This document shows, in pieces, positions 13,001 to 26,100 of a stretch of DNA of 57,202 nt. The position numbers and the translations under genes were made by a program. Location: the NCBI GenBank assembly GCA_030141605.1, contig JAQGDQ010001178.1, positions 1 to 57,202 on the forward strand, given 5' to 3'. The notes under the pieces were generated by a model. That model searched no databases, was not told the DNA's origin, and saw nothing but the letters and a program-made list of their open reading frames with translations. Within the stretch, counting starts at the first letter, position 1; every line of letters begins with the position of its first letter. The DNA is from Tubiluchus corallicola (lineage: Eukaryota; Priapulida; Priapulimorpha; Priapulimorphida; Tubiluchidae).

Positions 13001-16000
13001 CAAAAAATGTCGGCAGAAAAGAATAAATCGGTTCCCACTTCCCAATGAACAGTGAATCACTAATTAGTTTTGTAAGTAATGCATTTAGCACTGCATTAAT
13101 GAATTAGTTTATCTCAAGAAACATTGCTTATTTTAAGAACGTTTTGTTTTCTTTAACAGTTCCAATGGTATGTAAAGTTTGCAGAATATTAGTGAACTAT
13201 TAGTAGACCTATAACGTTGTTATTTTAACTTAGGAGCAATTATTAAATTGAAATTAAAGAAGATTAAATTTAACATCCTTAAACTTTACCACCTATTCAC
13301 ATTTGAGATACCAATGTCACATTTGACTTGACATGCGTCTACATTTGACTTACCGAAAACGCTCAAGATTTGTTGAAAACCATTGTTAACACATTTGAAC
13401 TACCTAAGTCTACATTTGAGTTACCAAGACACATTTGACCTACCTAAGTCTACATTTGAGTTACCAAGACACATTTGAACAACCTAAGTCTACATTTGAG
13501 TTACCAAGACACATTTGAACTACCTAAGTCTACATTTGAGTTACCAAGACACATTTGAATTACCTAAGTCTACATTTGAGTTACCAAGACACATTTGAAT
13601 TACCTAAATCTACATTTGAGTTAACGCAGGTCTACATTTGACATGTAAAACCTATAATTTGATTAATCAATTACTAACCCATCAGTACAATGTATACTTA
13701 CTTTTTCGCACAGATGTAGAAGATTCCGTACCACACGGCAGAGGTGACGCAGTGCACGGGTATGGCCACGTACCAGTAGTGACGATACATGTTCTTAAGT
13801 CTTTGCCACACGCTTAGACTCTTATCGTCGATCACATCCACTTCGACAGTTTCGATCACCACGTCGGGATTGTTGGATTTCGAACGCGCAAATTCCTTAA
13901 CTTCCTTCACGCTTTTCGTCTGGCCGAGGCCCTCGATTTCGTCGCTTCGCTCTTCCGACGACGATCTCTCCTCTCCCGAGACGCCTGAGTCCTTTTCGTT
14001 CGGCATCAGGGGAGCGATGTGCTGTAGGGGCGGGCTGGCGACCGTCGATTTAGGATTAGAGGACGTTACGCCGTAACGACGCTTACTGAGATACGTCAAA
14101 CAGTTAACGTGGTAATCTTCCAGTACGGGAAAGGAACCAGGAACAACCTTTCGCTTAAAAGGATCAGCATTATGGCCACAACCTGCAATTATGTTCATTA
14201 CATAAATTCATTATACAATGCCTCATTTATACATATACAAATAATTTGCGTCACGCTGTACAAATTCTTCGGTAAGCATTGCAGCTCAAATGTATGTTAT
14301 GGAGGTAAAGTACACCTTTTGTATATCTTTAATATTATGTAATAATCAATGCTAATCCTAACGAATTTTAAGATACTTTTCTTTTTTTTCATGACCAAAC
14401 ATACATGTTTATCCACTTTTGCTAGCTACAAGCGAAGAATTTAGTTTTTTTCTTCCTTTGACTCTAAGTCCTCATAATAATAAGTTTAAATACGTAAAGG
14501 TTAAATTATTATTTAAAGATAGTCACGTGTGTCTCTTCTTTCCAATTATTTTATTATAAACTAACACATTCGTATAATAATTCAATTTTCATTCGTCTTA
14601 ATTACCTGCTACATGCGCATTAACTAATTAATTATATTAGTAACAATTCTGAGAGGGTGGCTGACCTCGATAACTTATAGTTCTTTCGCCACCCTTTCAC
14701 CACTAATCAATAATTACTTTTGTACTTTGTAATATTATTGTATGTTGTACAGATTTATAAATCTCTTAGTTATGTATTTTGCTATTTTAAAAATGGTGAT
14801 AAACTAGTAAACTTACTTACTTGCTTGCTTACTTACTTACTTACTTACCTATTTACTTACTTACTTACTTACCTACCTACTTACTTACTTACAATTAGCA
14901 ATACAGTCAACCCTCGTTAAATCGGACTAATTTTGTGCGGTTTAGCCGATTGTCCGATTTATCCGATACACCTATATATGGTCTATATCATACAGGAATA
15001 ATCACCTTAATAAGGCCTATATACATTGCACTATATACTATACTGTATATTACTTTAAAATAGTTAGCCTATGAGGATAAAGAAATTATTGTACAGTTGG
15101 TAGGCCGTGTTGTGTTTAGCGCTCGGGCTCGGACGGAAACCGTTCAGTTTCCTTTACCACGGATGACGTCCGTCTTATCCAATATCCGGGCTAACGGGGT
15201 CCGGTTTAACGAGGGTCGACTGTATTAGGCAACTAGACAGTATGTTCAATATGCACACGTTTGCCATATTCAGCCATAGTCCAATGTTGTAACATTTAAT
15301 GTTAAAATCGGTCAATTTCGTTGTTATAATTTAAAAATGCATCAACGTTACAAATTTGGCAGGTAAAAGAAAACCGGACGATTGTGTAAACATGAGTTCA
15401 GAATAAAGAATGCTCTAAAATATTGAAAACTACAATAGCTTTTTTTAAATCAAAGCTTAGATTAAATAATAATTACCTCGGATACTCAAATTTCGTTAAA
15501 CTTTCATAGCTACGTGCGGCTCAGTGAATCTACTAAGATCGGCAGCGGCGCCTTTTTGTCACCTGGGCGTGACCGACAAATAGAACGCGGTACCGTGATG
15601 ACCATGATCATGAACTGCTGTGTTAGTTTCATGACGTCATATGATGTAAAGCCAATTTTTCGTGACATAAAGCATTTAAACAGTACAGTAACACCTATGC
15701 AAATATGGTTGATGCGCAAAGGAAGACACCTGCCATTGCACAAACTGTGGTTAGTTTGTGACGTAAGCAATAGTTGTGTTTGGTTGCCGTTAATTAACTA
15801 TCTAAGCTAATTATTCAAATATAAGGAACAATTGCTAACTTTTATAGGCAAGAAAACGTATAATTTGGACAGTAAATTAAAATGAGATTGAGTCCAGACA
15901 ATCATCCGGTCTTCCTTTAAGTACATTTGTTTAAAGGAAAGAACAAGTCACTCAGTATGAATCACTGCGGTTCACTTAACCCTTGACCTACAGTAACTGC

Positions 16001-16277
16001 GCGTGCGCACAACGAAACTGTGAAAAGGCTTATCGAAATTCGTTACAGGCTCTTCGGCATTTACGTAACACTTTACAAACAAACAAACAACGTCAAATGA
16101 AAATGTTCAACAAAGACCTATAAAAACATTCGAGTAAAAAATCAATAACAGCTATCAGTATCTGGCACAGCCGTAACAAACAAACGTACCTGCAATTACA
16201 ACTGAAGTCTTGCAAAAATCTCTCCGGTGACAGACCGATCGATGGTAACACATTTTCCATAATAATTTAGTTGACAT
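10031..16277 (-). CDS. FAM210A: FAM210A-like mitochondrial DUF1279 protein, complete
   Basis: Three minus-strand exons, 16190-16277, 13702-14182 and 10031-10310, join in phase (1, then 2) to give 282 aa. The N-terminus (MSTKLLWKMCYHRSVCHRR) is basic and free of acids, like a mitochondrial presequence. Residues about 60-140 are a Ser/Glu/Lys-rich linker. The C-terminal half is the DUF1279 domain: a first membrane segment (YWYVAIPVHCVTSAVWYGIF), then NGIDVVPLLELL, a loop with PEWVLDPVKK, and a second hydrophobic stretch with the hallmark YKVATPARYTVT. The tail is strongly basic and predicted helical. FAM210A is an inner-membrane protein affecting mitochondrial translation and muscle/bone function; FAM210B is a shorter paralogue. 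Length and the long linker favour FAM210A. It lies head-to-head with the tastin gene. Both introns contain mobile elements. The start codon is chosen because it is the only ATG giving a presequence and the correct phase. Confidence 0.88.
11051..11587. mobile_element. Fold-back element, copy 1
   Basis: It begins TATAGGTTTTACATGTCAAA and ends with the inverse, TTTGACATGTAGAACCTATA. The left arm is built from tandem short units (GTCAAATGTAGAC, AAATGTGACTTAGGTAA). The right arm is built from their inverse complements (CTACATTTGAGTTACCAAGA). A unique core of about 120 bp separates them. It has no ORF. It is non-autonomous and sits in FAM210A intron 2. Confidence 0.75.
11690..12425 (+). repeat. Dispersed repeat family D, copy 1
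   Basis: About 700 bp that recurs at 43040-43860 in the same orientation and, reversed, at about 24575-25045 and 31500-31880. Shared marks include AAACAAGTTTAGATAACA, AAAATAATCAGAGCATTCG, the CACCCTGGA..GTGAGTCAGCGACATTTTACC segment and the palindromic TGACGTCATGTAATG. No ORF or terminal repeat was recognised. Confidence 0.7.
12536..13688. mobile_element. Possible outer TIR element hosting fold-back copy 2
   Basis: The left edge (GTGATGGGCAATTAATCC) and right edge (GATTAATCAATTACTAACCCATCAG) are imperfect inverted repeats flanking the fold-back element at 12781-13656. This suggests a nested insertion. The arms also contain a 20-G run at 12633-12652. Confidence 0.35.
12781..13656. mobile_element. 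Fold-back element, copy 2
   Basis: It has the same termini as copy 1 (TATAGGTTTTACACGTGAAA and TTTGACATGTAAAACCTATA) and the same core, including AGAAGATTAAATTTAACATCC. The right arm is longer, with six or seven tandem units of CTACATTTGAGTTACCAAGA plus CACATTTGAAC. Arm length therefore differs between copies by gain or loss of units, as in Drosophila FB-type elements. It lies in FAM210A intron 2. Confidence 0.75.
14812..14892. repeat. (TTAC)n microsatellite
   Basis: About 80 bp of TTAC tetranucleotides with a few substitutions, in FAM210A intron 1. Confidence 0.95.
14904..15222. mobile_element. pogo/Tigger-type MITE
   Basis: The inverted ends CAGTCAACCCTCGTTAAATC and GTTTAACGAGGGTCGACTG flank 319 bp. 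A TA on each side is consistent with the TA target duplication of Tc1/mariner/pogo elements. There is no ORF. Confidence 0.75.
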
Positions 16278-16410
16278 GGTGCAAAACTAGGAATTCTGCT
16301 AGAGTAGTTTAGTCAAATCTGCCTCCGGATGCTAGGCTCCATTATGAATGCCAGGAACAGTTAATAGATACATTAGCCCTTCAAACCTAGAGCAAAAACA
16401 GCTAAATTTA

Positions 16411-17003
16411 CAGCGTTCCCTCGCTACTTCGCGGTTCGTTTATCGCGGACTCGCTGTTTCGCGGGTTTCCAAAAATATTAATGTAAAATATTTATCGCGG
16501 TAATTTCGCTGTTTCACAAGTTTTTGCGGTGCTCCGTCTAAAGTATTTTTGCACATGCATAGTACGTATTGTACAGTAATGTATAGATTTGATGAATTTT
16601 GCATAAAAAATCACAAAATGTATGAAAATATATTAAAAATATTAATTCCAACATTAAAAGAATATTATAAATCATAAAAATTACCATTTACAGTAAATAG
16701 TGTATGTATTCGGCGGATGAATACACACCAAAAACGAAATGTAGTACTTGCGCCCGCTTGAGATGCTACTCGCCGACGTGAGATTGTACACAACACACGA
16801 TTGGTTGAATTTAAACATTTCTATTAACATTTAAGTAAAGTTTTTTTAAAAGGTACATGTACAGCATGGGAAAAGTTATTAAGGGAATGGGAAAGGGTCA
16901 TGTATAAGAGCGTGAGGAGGGTTTATAAAGACTTAAAATAATGTATAACTACTAAAATAAGTATAGCGTCCCTTATCACGGGTGGGCCTATAACGGAACA
17001 CCT
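16411..17003. mobile_element. MITE with CGTTCCCTCGC end, right end lost
   Basis: It starts CAGCGTTCCCTCGCTACTTC after a TA, and is nearly collinear with the complete copy at 23980-24560, including GGTGGGCCTATAACGGAACA near the right side. The expected right inverted repeat is missing, so this copy is truncated. Confidence 0.75.
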
Positions 17004-17021
17004 GTCTACAGAATGCTAATA

Positions 17022-17430
17022 CAGTGGCCGCCGCTTATTATGGACACGGTTATTGTGGACAGCCGGTTATTGTGGACAACTCGCGAGGGACGGAATTTTC
17101 CCCTAATAAAATCCGCCGGTTAATATGGACAACCGCCGCTTAATATGGACAGCGAACATTCTTGGCACGTGAACCAGCCGTGTCAGTTCGCCGTTTGCCG
17201 TGGCCTTGAGAGCTTCGAAACTGTGATAACTTCCTTCCGTTCAAGGTTGAGAGAAAAGTTTCCTGCCAAACAAACTCGTCTGACTTCTTTTTTTCAATAA
17301 AACAGGAGACGAGTTGATACAGACAGTTTTTTGCCTTTTTTAATGAAGGGGAATGGTCTTCATGGGTCACTTCGCTTAATATGGACATACACTGCTGGCC
17401 CGAGGTGTCCACAATAAGCGGCGGCCACTG
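17022..17430. mobile_element. pogo-type MITE (GTGGCCGCCGCTTATT family)
   Basis: The inverted ends CAGTGGCCGCCGCTTATTAT and AATAAGCGGCGGCCACTG bound 409 bp and are flanked by TA on both sides. Subterminal TTATTGTGGACAGCC-like words repeat inside. Confidence 0.8.
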
Positions 17431-20181
17431 TAATACAATCACGTCAAATGTAAAATACATGAAAATTCCCCCCACACCAGGAGTAGATCCTGTTGGCTTA
17501 GGGACAGTTTGAACCTTTACAGGTTCTCGAACGAAACTATTTTTGACACTTTGGGTATCCGACTACAGTGTTCCCTCAAAAACTTAGATATTTAGTTTAA
17601 TGTTATGATGATATTAATGAAGCTAATAATAATAATGATGATATTAATGTAAAAAATACATTTGTAAATTGTCAAGAACTATACATTATAAAGTTACTTT
17701 TTTCTAAAACAAATTTAGTATTATGTCATTCTAGATTCTTGACAGAAATCGCCAGTGCCCTACTTCCCTACTTGGGCTGCCATGTATGGCACTGCTTTTC
17801 CACAAATTTAGCACATGCGCTTTAGCAGAAGGGTTCTACTTCGGCTAGTGGCGCACTCCGCGCCCAACAGTGGTGTTTAGTTAGAAGACTCTATAATGAA
17901 TTACCATTGAAAGATAATATTAATAAGTAGGGGTCGCAATTACGTGGTTACAATACTATGTGGAAACATAGATTTTGCAAACGTTTCTGGGGTTTTAAAT
18001 TGGTGAATTTGGCCCTAGTCATTGAATACAAACAGGATGCAGATTCATAACAACAACTTATGACGCCATGTTCCCTTTATTCATTCGTTTATTTTTATGT
18101 TCCGTATTCACATATTTGACCTGTAGTAATTAACGTTGGCCCAACAATTTATGCATTGATTACTAGTGATTTCTTTGCAATGATGTTCTTTTCAACAACA
18201 TTAACTGAAGACAACATAAATAAGTAAACATGAACGATCGTGATCATGGAATAAGTAACATGCAAAAAATACGCAAAACTTATAAAACTGCAATATGACA
18301 TACGCTTGAACAAAGAAAGCAGGCTTTCCACTAACTCATGCGAAGAAACACGTATACTCAGAAAGTAAATTCGAAAACCGCTTTTAGCTAAGATTTATAA
18401 TGCTTCCAAACTTTTCACATTGTCCATGCATTTCGAGTCGTCTCTGCTTCAACAATCTGGGAAATCTTATGTTATTCAGCACTGGTCGCGCCAAAACACT
18501 CTTGTCAGAATCAGACTCACAACCATTGATCAGTGATAGAGTGATTGTGTTGTCAATTATGACATAAGATTCATTTTAGATTGTCATTCGGTTTTGTACA
18601 TCTGGAGGACTCTGAGTCTTAAACTTTGATTGGCTTTAACAAAATTAATCTTACTTGCAATGAACAATTCATTTTAAATAAACGTTTCTCGTGTAAAATA
18701 AAAGTTCGTGTAACTTGGCCTGTCCTCTTTCTTTTCCTGTCTTATTTCGTCACGCTCTATGGTAGATTATGTCACTAAATATCATCATTATTTTTTACCT
18801 AGAAGAGTAACTGTGTAATATAATTATAGTAGTTGCACTACAAAAATAGTTACGACAATAATTAGGAAGTTATACAAAGACCAATAAAATGAAGAAACAG
18901 TTAATGCTAAAACATGTCTCGAATAAGTCTTCATCACTGCACCACTACCAATAATAAAATTACAGCAATGTGAAGGAACAATAATTTATTTGACTTTTGC
19001 AGTATGTTACACTTGAGATTGGCTTTTAGTAACTGTTGCAGTCAATGTTGCGTCTCTTTTTATTTTGGGTATGCAAAATAAAGTGATTTAATAATGCAAT
19101 TCTTTATGACAAAAATATTATAGTGGCAATGAATAAAAACCCAGTGAGTGATAAAATAATTATTCAAAAAAAACAAGAAAGACAACGTTAAGCCACAGCT
19201 GACAAGCTTTTAGTTATTTTACATAACTTATGAGTTCTTTGCTGTACCTTGATTTTGATTGATTACAATTCTATTTCAGACAAGAAAATTCATGTAAAAA
19301 TACATTCAATACAATACAATACAAAAAATCCGTGAATTCGAATTAAGTTCTTGCTGTTACTAATGTAAGCACTCCATAAAAATCAGTATTAGTGCTTTCG
19401 TGCGATCTAAAGTACAGTGGTGGCTTGAAACGTCGTTAATTTTTTCCTTATATGTTCATTAATTTTGTGTTGAATGATTTAATCTAACCAGGGACACTTT
19501 AAAAACAGATGAATTAGACGCCTCTATATTAACTGTTCACTTCAGCGTGTTCCTGAATAACACGTAGTGATATTTTATTCTATGGGTCCAGCAGACTGAG
19601 TCTAACTCACATGTGTACATATGCTCCCATTACATACGCGAACAGCCTGACAACGCCTTATGTAAATAAATTAACGGTGAATAGAATCATGATACACCGA
19701 AAAATCTGATTGGTTAACATTGTACGCACGTGACACGTTTGCGTTCCTGTTTAAATGTCCGATGAGTAACTTAAAAAATAGCTTTTTCGTAATTTTTTGG
19801 TAACGAATAGAATTCCTTGTGCGATAGAGTAAATTAAATGTTAAAATCGTAACCGTGGAATGTATACATTTCTAAAAAACTCTTTGTTTTTTTAGAAATT
19901 CTTTGCTAACTGTATTTTATGCACGTAGGTATCGCCATTGATAACTCTGGTAGTATGTAGTACTACTAGTAGATGTCTCATTGTGAGTTTCAACTATTTA
20001 TTGTTCGTGCTTTGTAATTCAGTACTGGCAGAGCAGCAATACTAATTAGTTGCTGGCTAGTTAGTAAACTTGGGCATTTTTAGCTAATCCATTACTATAA
20101 TTACAGATCGGATTTAACAATGATGACTATACCAACTGAAATGATTTTCCAGATGTGATTTGATAAGTTCCATTTGTAATA

Positions 20182-23100
20182 ATGCCTCAAACTAAAGGAA
20201 GAAGGTATGATTGTTATTACTTAATGCTTGTTGTTGCTTTAGGACTGTATTTATAATTAAAAATTGATGTATTTGTCATTGATAAGCCTAAATGTCAGTG
20301 TATGTAGCAGCAGGTTTATCCAGTTCATGAACTTTGCATGTTGTAATTGTTTGTAAAAGAACCACAGAAACAGTATTTCTTTTGCTATTGAGCAGTGAAT
20401 CACACATCCTTGCTTGCCATATTCCTACAAATTTTGAACCATTCACGCTTTTGCATAATTTAAATTTAAACCTGCTTTCTTAATCCATAATTCAGAGATG
20501 AAAGTATTAACGTAAATGCTATTTTCCCCTCCATTATACTGAATTAGCTTAAACTGAAATTTTAAATATAGTGGCACCACCAAAGATAGAGAAAGGTCAT
20601 GACAAAAAATTGTTTAAATTCCTGACGCTGGCTCCAACACCGACCCCTAGAATTTTAGAAGATCTGACCCTGACTTCTAAAATTTTAGATCCTACTCTGA
20701 TCCTGTCTGTGACTGCTAAAATTTTTTGAGTCCCAACGCCTGACTCCAACTTCGCCTCTTGCGTTTAAGCAATAGTTTGAAGTGCTCTTAATGTTTAGCT
20801 ACAGTGGTATTTCATCGCTACTTCTAGCTGCATAGACACCTATATGAAAGCATCTCAGAACGGCACATTATGCATAAAAGCGTTAAAACTTAAAACTAAC
20901 TGGAGTCTGAGTTTTTCTATTTTTTAGCGACTCTAACTCAGACTCTTCTGACAGTAAGTGTGCTCCCGAGTTCCGACTCCAAAACCTTAATTTTAATAAC
21001 TCCTTTAGCAATCAGTTTGCTGATGACTACGACTCCACGACTCTGACTCCGATTCCACAGCCCCGATCATAGCTAACATGAATTTATTTGACGAGATTTG
21101 ATGACAATTACATAAAGAATATCAAGAATAGTGAAACACGATTTTCTTATGTTACAAAAGGACACGTACATAACACTGTTAAACAGTATGACAGTGGAGC
21201 TACCAATGTGTCTTACGTACTGCAGTCCAATTTGTGCGAAGTTCAATTATTTACATGCTCTCCGTCAAGTATCCAGTTCCGGATAAAATAATCGGGGGGG
21301 GGGGAGAGATTTGCAAGACATCAAAATTTTCCTGGAAGACGATGCTGTTTTTAAGTTTAACGAAACTTTTTATTTTTCTAGAGTATGAATTGCATTTCTG
21401 AGTTTGGCGAAGTAAATTACACATATTTTGATTAAATGGACCGTAATTTTTTGAGTTACGTGAAGTTTTTTGAGTTACGCGAAGTTTACTGTATATGTAT
21501 GTATAATAAATCATTATCAATTCAGCAATATTCCACGCTACAAAACAAAACAGAGCCATCCTGTAGCAAAACGGACGAGCCTATCGAACGGACGATCGTC
21601 GTTCATAGTTGCCAAGGCCAGAAGCAGAGTCGGTCCGGGAGTGCCGCCGCAGCCGAACGGGAAACGACCCACCGGCGTGAAGCCGGTGCCAAATTTTCAC
21701 CAGCTTCATCAACAATGGCAGCAGAAGCTGGAGCGAGGAAAAGCGTTCTGTAAGAAGCCAAGTACGCAGGTGAGTTCTGCAGGTGTGCATGTTTGCCGAT
21801 TGTTCCGAATCACTTGGTTCAAGGACTTTTTCATTTTTATGATGTTTACTACCATTAAACCATCTGGCACTTAAAGGCCTGTATAACCACGACAGATAAT
21901 GAAGTTTTTTAATGCATTATTATGATTACACAAAGAATTCGTAGCTATTATTAAACATAAGAGATTTATAAATGAAATAACTTACCGTATATACTCGCGT
22001 ATAAGCCGAATTTAGAACTATAAAATACAATACTGAAATCAGGGGGTCGACTTATATGCGCATGAAACAAAATGAACACAAGGACAGACACTAATGCCAA
22101 TTTTCCAGCCACACATTTTCATCGCTATCTGACTCTTTATTTGGTTGTGTGTCACCAGTGGTGTATTGGAGGGGGATCGTGGGGGATCGCCGTCCACCCA
22201 CTTTTTTTTAGAAAAAATTCACATTTCAATAAATGTCTGCTTTTTGTATTCATTAGATAAAAAATATTAAAAATGTACTGTGGGATGATGACAATGTTCA
22301 GTACACAAAAGAGGAATGGAGAAAGCTGTTTGGTGAGTCAGACGATGAGGGTGGTAGTGACAATGATTTTGAAGGTTTCTAATTATTTTTAAGAACACTA
22401 CGTTAAATTATAAACAGAAATGTTATAATTTTTTGTGAATAAATAGAAAACAAAATATTTTCTTCTTTATTCATATCAAAATGTATAATTTCTTCTGTTT
22501 CTTCTAGTATGTAACATAAAAGTAAGCATTTTACATCTTTATAGTAAAAAATTTCTATGAACCAAAAATACCCAATTAACAAAATGTGACAAAAAGGGAT
22601 CAATTTTGTTGATTGGGTATGGAGTAAAATTAGACAAGTTGATGGTCGGCTTATATACGGGTTTTTGCAAAAACTGGCCATTTTAAAGTAGTTTTAGGGG
22701 GTCGGCTTATATGCGAGTATATACGGTACCTTTTTCTGCTGAATTTCGAACGCTTGCATTGTCGTAAAGATCGCCATGTTTCGTGTCTCTGGCGCGAGTG
22801 AGCGAGAATGACGTACGAGGTAGAGAAAGCGTCTTTGCTTACCGATCTTTGATGACCTTGTGACCGCATTCATGACGTCATTCGTCTCGCGCAACCAGAA
22901 ATGACGCTTCTTCAAATTTACTACCGCTAACGTAGAAGTGACAAAAAATCAAAGGAAAGTAATAAGTTTTACAGTAAGTTTTATTATTTAGCATTTTGTT
23001 TAGCTTGAAAAACTTGTGTAGTATTCTACAAAGTAAGGAATTGCTTGTACTTTAATAAACAAAATGTTGCCAGCATTTATCTTTTTGAAAAGGTGCACGC

Positions 23101-26100
23101 ATTCGAGTTCGGAGATACCGGTCCTGCCGCTAATCCAGGCGACATTTCGTGGGAAGAGGATCGCTTCGAGCCGCATCCGGAATCGCTGGCATCCATCGTG
23201 CGTGTTAGAAAGCTAGACGAAGAGAACGCGTCGCATCACAGAGCTACGATTGCTGGGTAAGGGTAGCGTGATGTATGATTAATGCTGTTTGATACGTGTC
23301 GTTGATAAACGTGTCTGCTTTCGTCCCGCATATTCGTATTAATATTCGGGGATGAGAATTTTCTGCGGAATTCCGAGTTTTAGGAAGACCAGTAGTGCCA
23401 TTTTTGTAAATCACAAAAATTCGTTGAGAAAATTTTTACGGATCCAGTACATTATTTCACAAGCTGACCGCTAGGTGGCAGGCCGTCACTTTGTTTACAT
23501 CACGTACATCAGTGTAACCACGTGTATATCTCTATGTATAAAAATATAGAATCAATTGTGCAGAGTTATTTGAGTCAATTGCAGACAGTTTTTATATACT
23601 TTTGCATAGGAGCGGCCATTACTTAGGCGTTTTTGAGACAATTAGGTATCGTGTATCCTTGATAGTTGGGTATTTTATATTATGCATGAAACAAGGTAAT
23701 TGATATTTTAAGTCCACTTAGAGACTCTCTATGGTCACAAAATTGCAATTTGTTGCTTCGCCCCCTTGAACCCCCATGGGGGCCTATGCGGTCCCCAAAC
23801 CCCCGGCTTGTTTCAGAGTTTTTTGCAATTTGTCATTCTCATCCCTGAATATTTCTTTTTCCTTTATAATAACCATAAACATTGAAATACATATTTAGAA
23901 AGAGAGAGTGAACAGGAAAACATTGCTACAGTTTAACAGGAATTGACTTTAAGAACGTTAAAGGAGAATAAAAGCTGTACAGTGTTCCCTCGCTACTTCG
24001 TGGTTCATTTATCGCGGTATTTTCGCTGTTTCGCGGGTTTTTGCGGTACTCTGTCTCAAATATTTTTGCACATGCGTAGTACGTATTGTACAGTAATGTA
24101 TAGATTTGATGAATTTTGCTTAAAAAATCACAAAATGTATAAAAATACATTAAAAGTATTAATTCTAACATTAAAAGAATATTATAAATCATAAAAAATT
24201 ACCATTTACAGTAAATAGTGTACTTATTCGGCGGATGAATACACACCAAAAACGGAATGTAGTACTTGCACCCGCTTGAGATGCTACTTGCCGTCTTGAG
24301 ATTGTACACAACACATGATTGGTTGATTGTGAACATTTTTATGAACATTTAAGTAAAGTTTTTTAAAGGTACATGTACAGTACGGGAAAAGTTATTAAGG
24401 GAATGGGAAAGGGTTATGTATAAGAATGTGTGGGGAGGGTTTATAAAGACTTGAAATAATGTATAACTACTAAAATAAGTATAGCGTCCCTACTTTGCGG
24501 AAATTCACTTATCGTGGGTGGGCCTGGAACGGAACACCTGCGATAAGCGAGGGAACACTGTACCTGAAGTAAATTTCAGAAATCGCCTTACAAAATTAAA
24601 TCACTTTATAGCAATTTCATGCGTATATCGTACTCGCGTTGAAGGGATTTTGTGTTTGCTTTCATTTTAAATCTCCCGCAGTACTGTTTTGATGGCCCCA
24701 TTACATGACGTCATACACACACAGCGTATATCAGGGGAAGAAAAGGAAACATTAAATTATGTCTCAAAAAACTTTCCATGCAAAGTTATATTATTTAACA
24801 TTTCGCTTACGTGCTAGAACGACTTACGTAACTAGAAAAGAAAATTATTAATTATTTTAAATGTTTTCACCAATTGGTAAAATGTCGCTGACTCACCCTC
24901 CAGGGTGCACCCACTCACTAGCCAAAAAACATATTTTTGATCTTATTGACAAGATACAGTAATTTTAAATTTTACTTAGTTAGCAAAGATTACGCTACGA
25001 ATACTCTGATTATTTTTTCAAACTTTACACAATGTTACCAAAACTATATATATATATCAATTTCTCACTTTACACGAAAGCACGCAGGTTGAATCCGGCC
25101 ACTAACCTATTAACTTATTAACAAAGGCAGCATACATCCACTGCTAGGTGGCTCTTGCGGTGGCTGACAATACTGCTGAGCTATTGCATTATGTACCGGG
25201 GGGTGAGAAATGTGCACTGTAGACAATAACGCAGAATATTTTCGAGTTAGTAAGTAATTGTCGAGTCAGCGCTACAGTTGGCATTGGGGAACTCGGTCAT
25301 TTGCAACAAATGGCCTGCTCGAGGCCTGTTACAAAGATTTGGCCCAAGTGACCCGACGGCCATGTGTAAAGGAGTAAACCTTCCAAATCGGGAGTGGAGC
25401 CCCGAAGGCGGACCAGCGCAGCATGCTCACTGACTCCGGCAGCTCCTGCATCCAACCTTGTGCCAAACGTATCGCTCCGCTTTCCTTTGGACTACACCAG
25501 GGAGGAAGAGAGGGAGTTCCTGCGGTCTGGGCAACTCAGGATCTCCATACACCTTGCCCAGGCGTGCGCCCTGGAAACGTTCAAGGATCGCACTGCTCAG
25601 CCACAGTCGACGCTGCAGCTCCATCAATGTAATCAATAACTGACTCTCTTGGCGCACACTCCATTGTCTTCCGAGACAGAAGGATGCCAACCAACCAACA
25701 AATATTCGGTCTTTTGGTGTCGAAGTTGCATTTGAAAAATGGACAACAGAGTATTAATGCTTATTAATTACGCATTAATCTGTGGGTAGATTGATTTACC
25801 AGAATTATCTTGCTTGAGAACAAGAAAAAATGAACTAGGTAAGATTCGAGCTCGCTGTTAAAACTGTACGCAAATGCGCTGTCTTTTACATTTAACCTTT
25901 GACCTTTTCACGATCATCGTCAATCGCAAAGGCTTATTAGATTCAGAAGTCCTGAGTTGTTCAATTTTCACGATACTAACGTAACTGTTCTGAGGAACAA
26001 AATGTACAACTGCTTGCAAATAAAATGCGCAATAATGCGCTGCTGTTCTTTGTAGTTCACAGTTTACCCGGGGTCCTGCCGCGGGGACCGCTCTCACGAA

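Larger units (their letters stand above)
16278..20181. promoter_or_regulatory. Head-to-head intergenic region FAM210A / tastin
   Basis: 3.9 kb separates the two divergent start codons. It contains two MITEs (16411-17003, 17022-17430). The rest (17450-20181) has no repeat array or coding segment that I could recognise. Promoters for both genes should lie here or in unseen leader exons; no clear core element was identified. Confidence 0.35.

Noticed and set aside
13789-14076. Plus-strand ORF opposite FAM210A exon 2
   Set aside because: Antisense shadow of the FAM210A coding exon.
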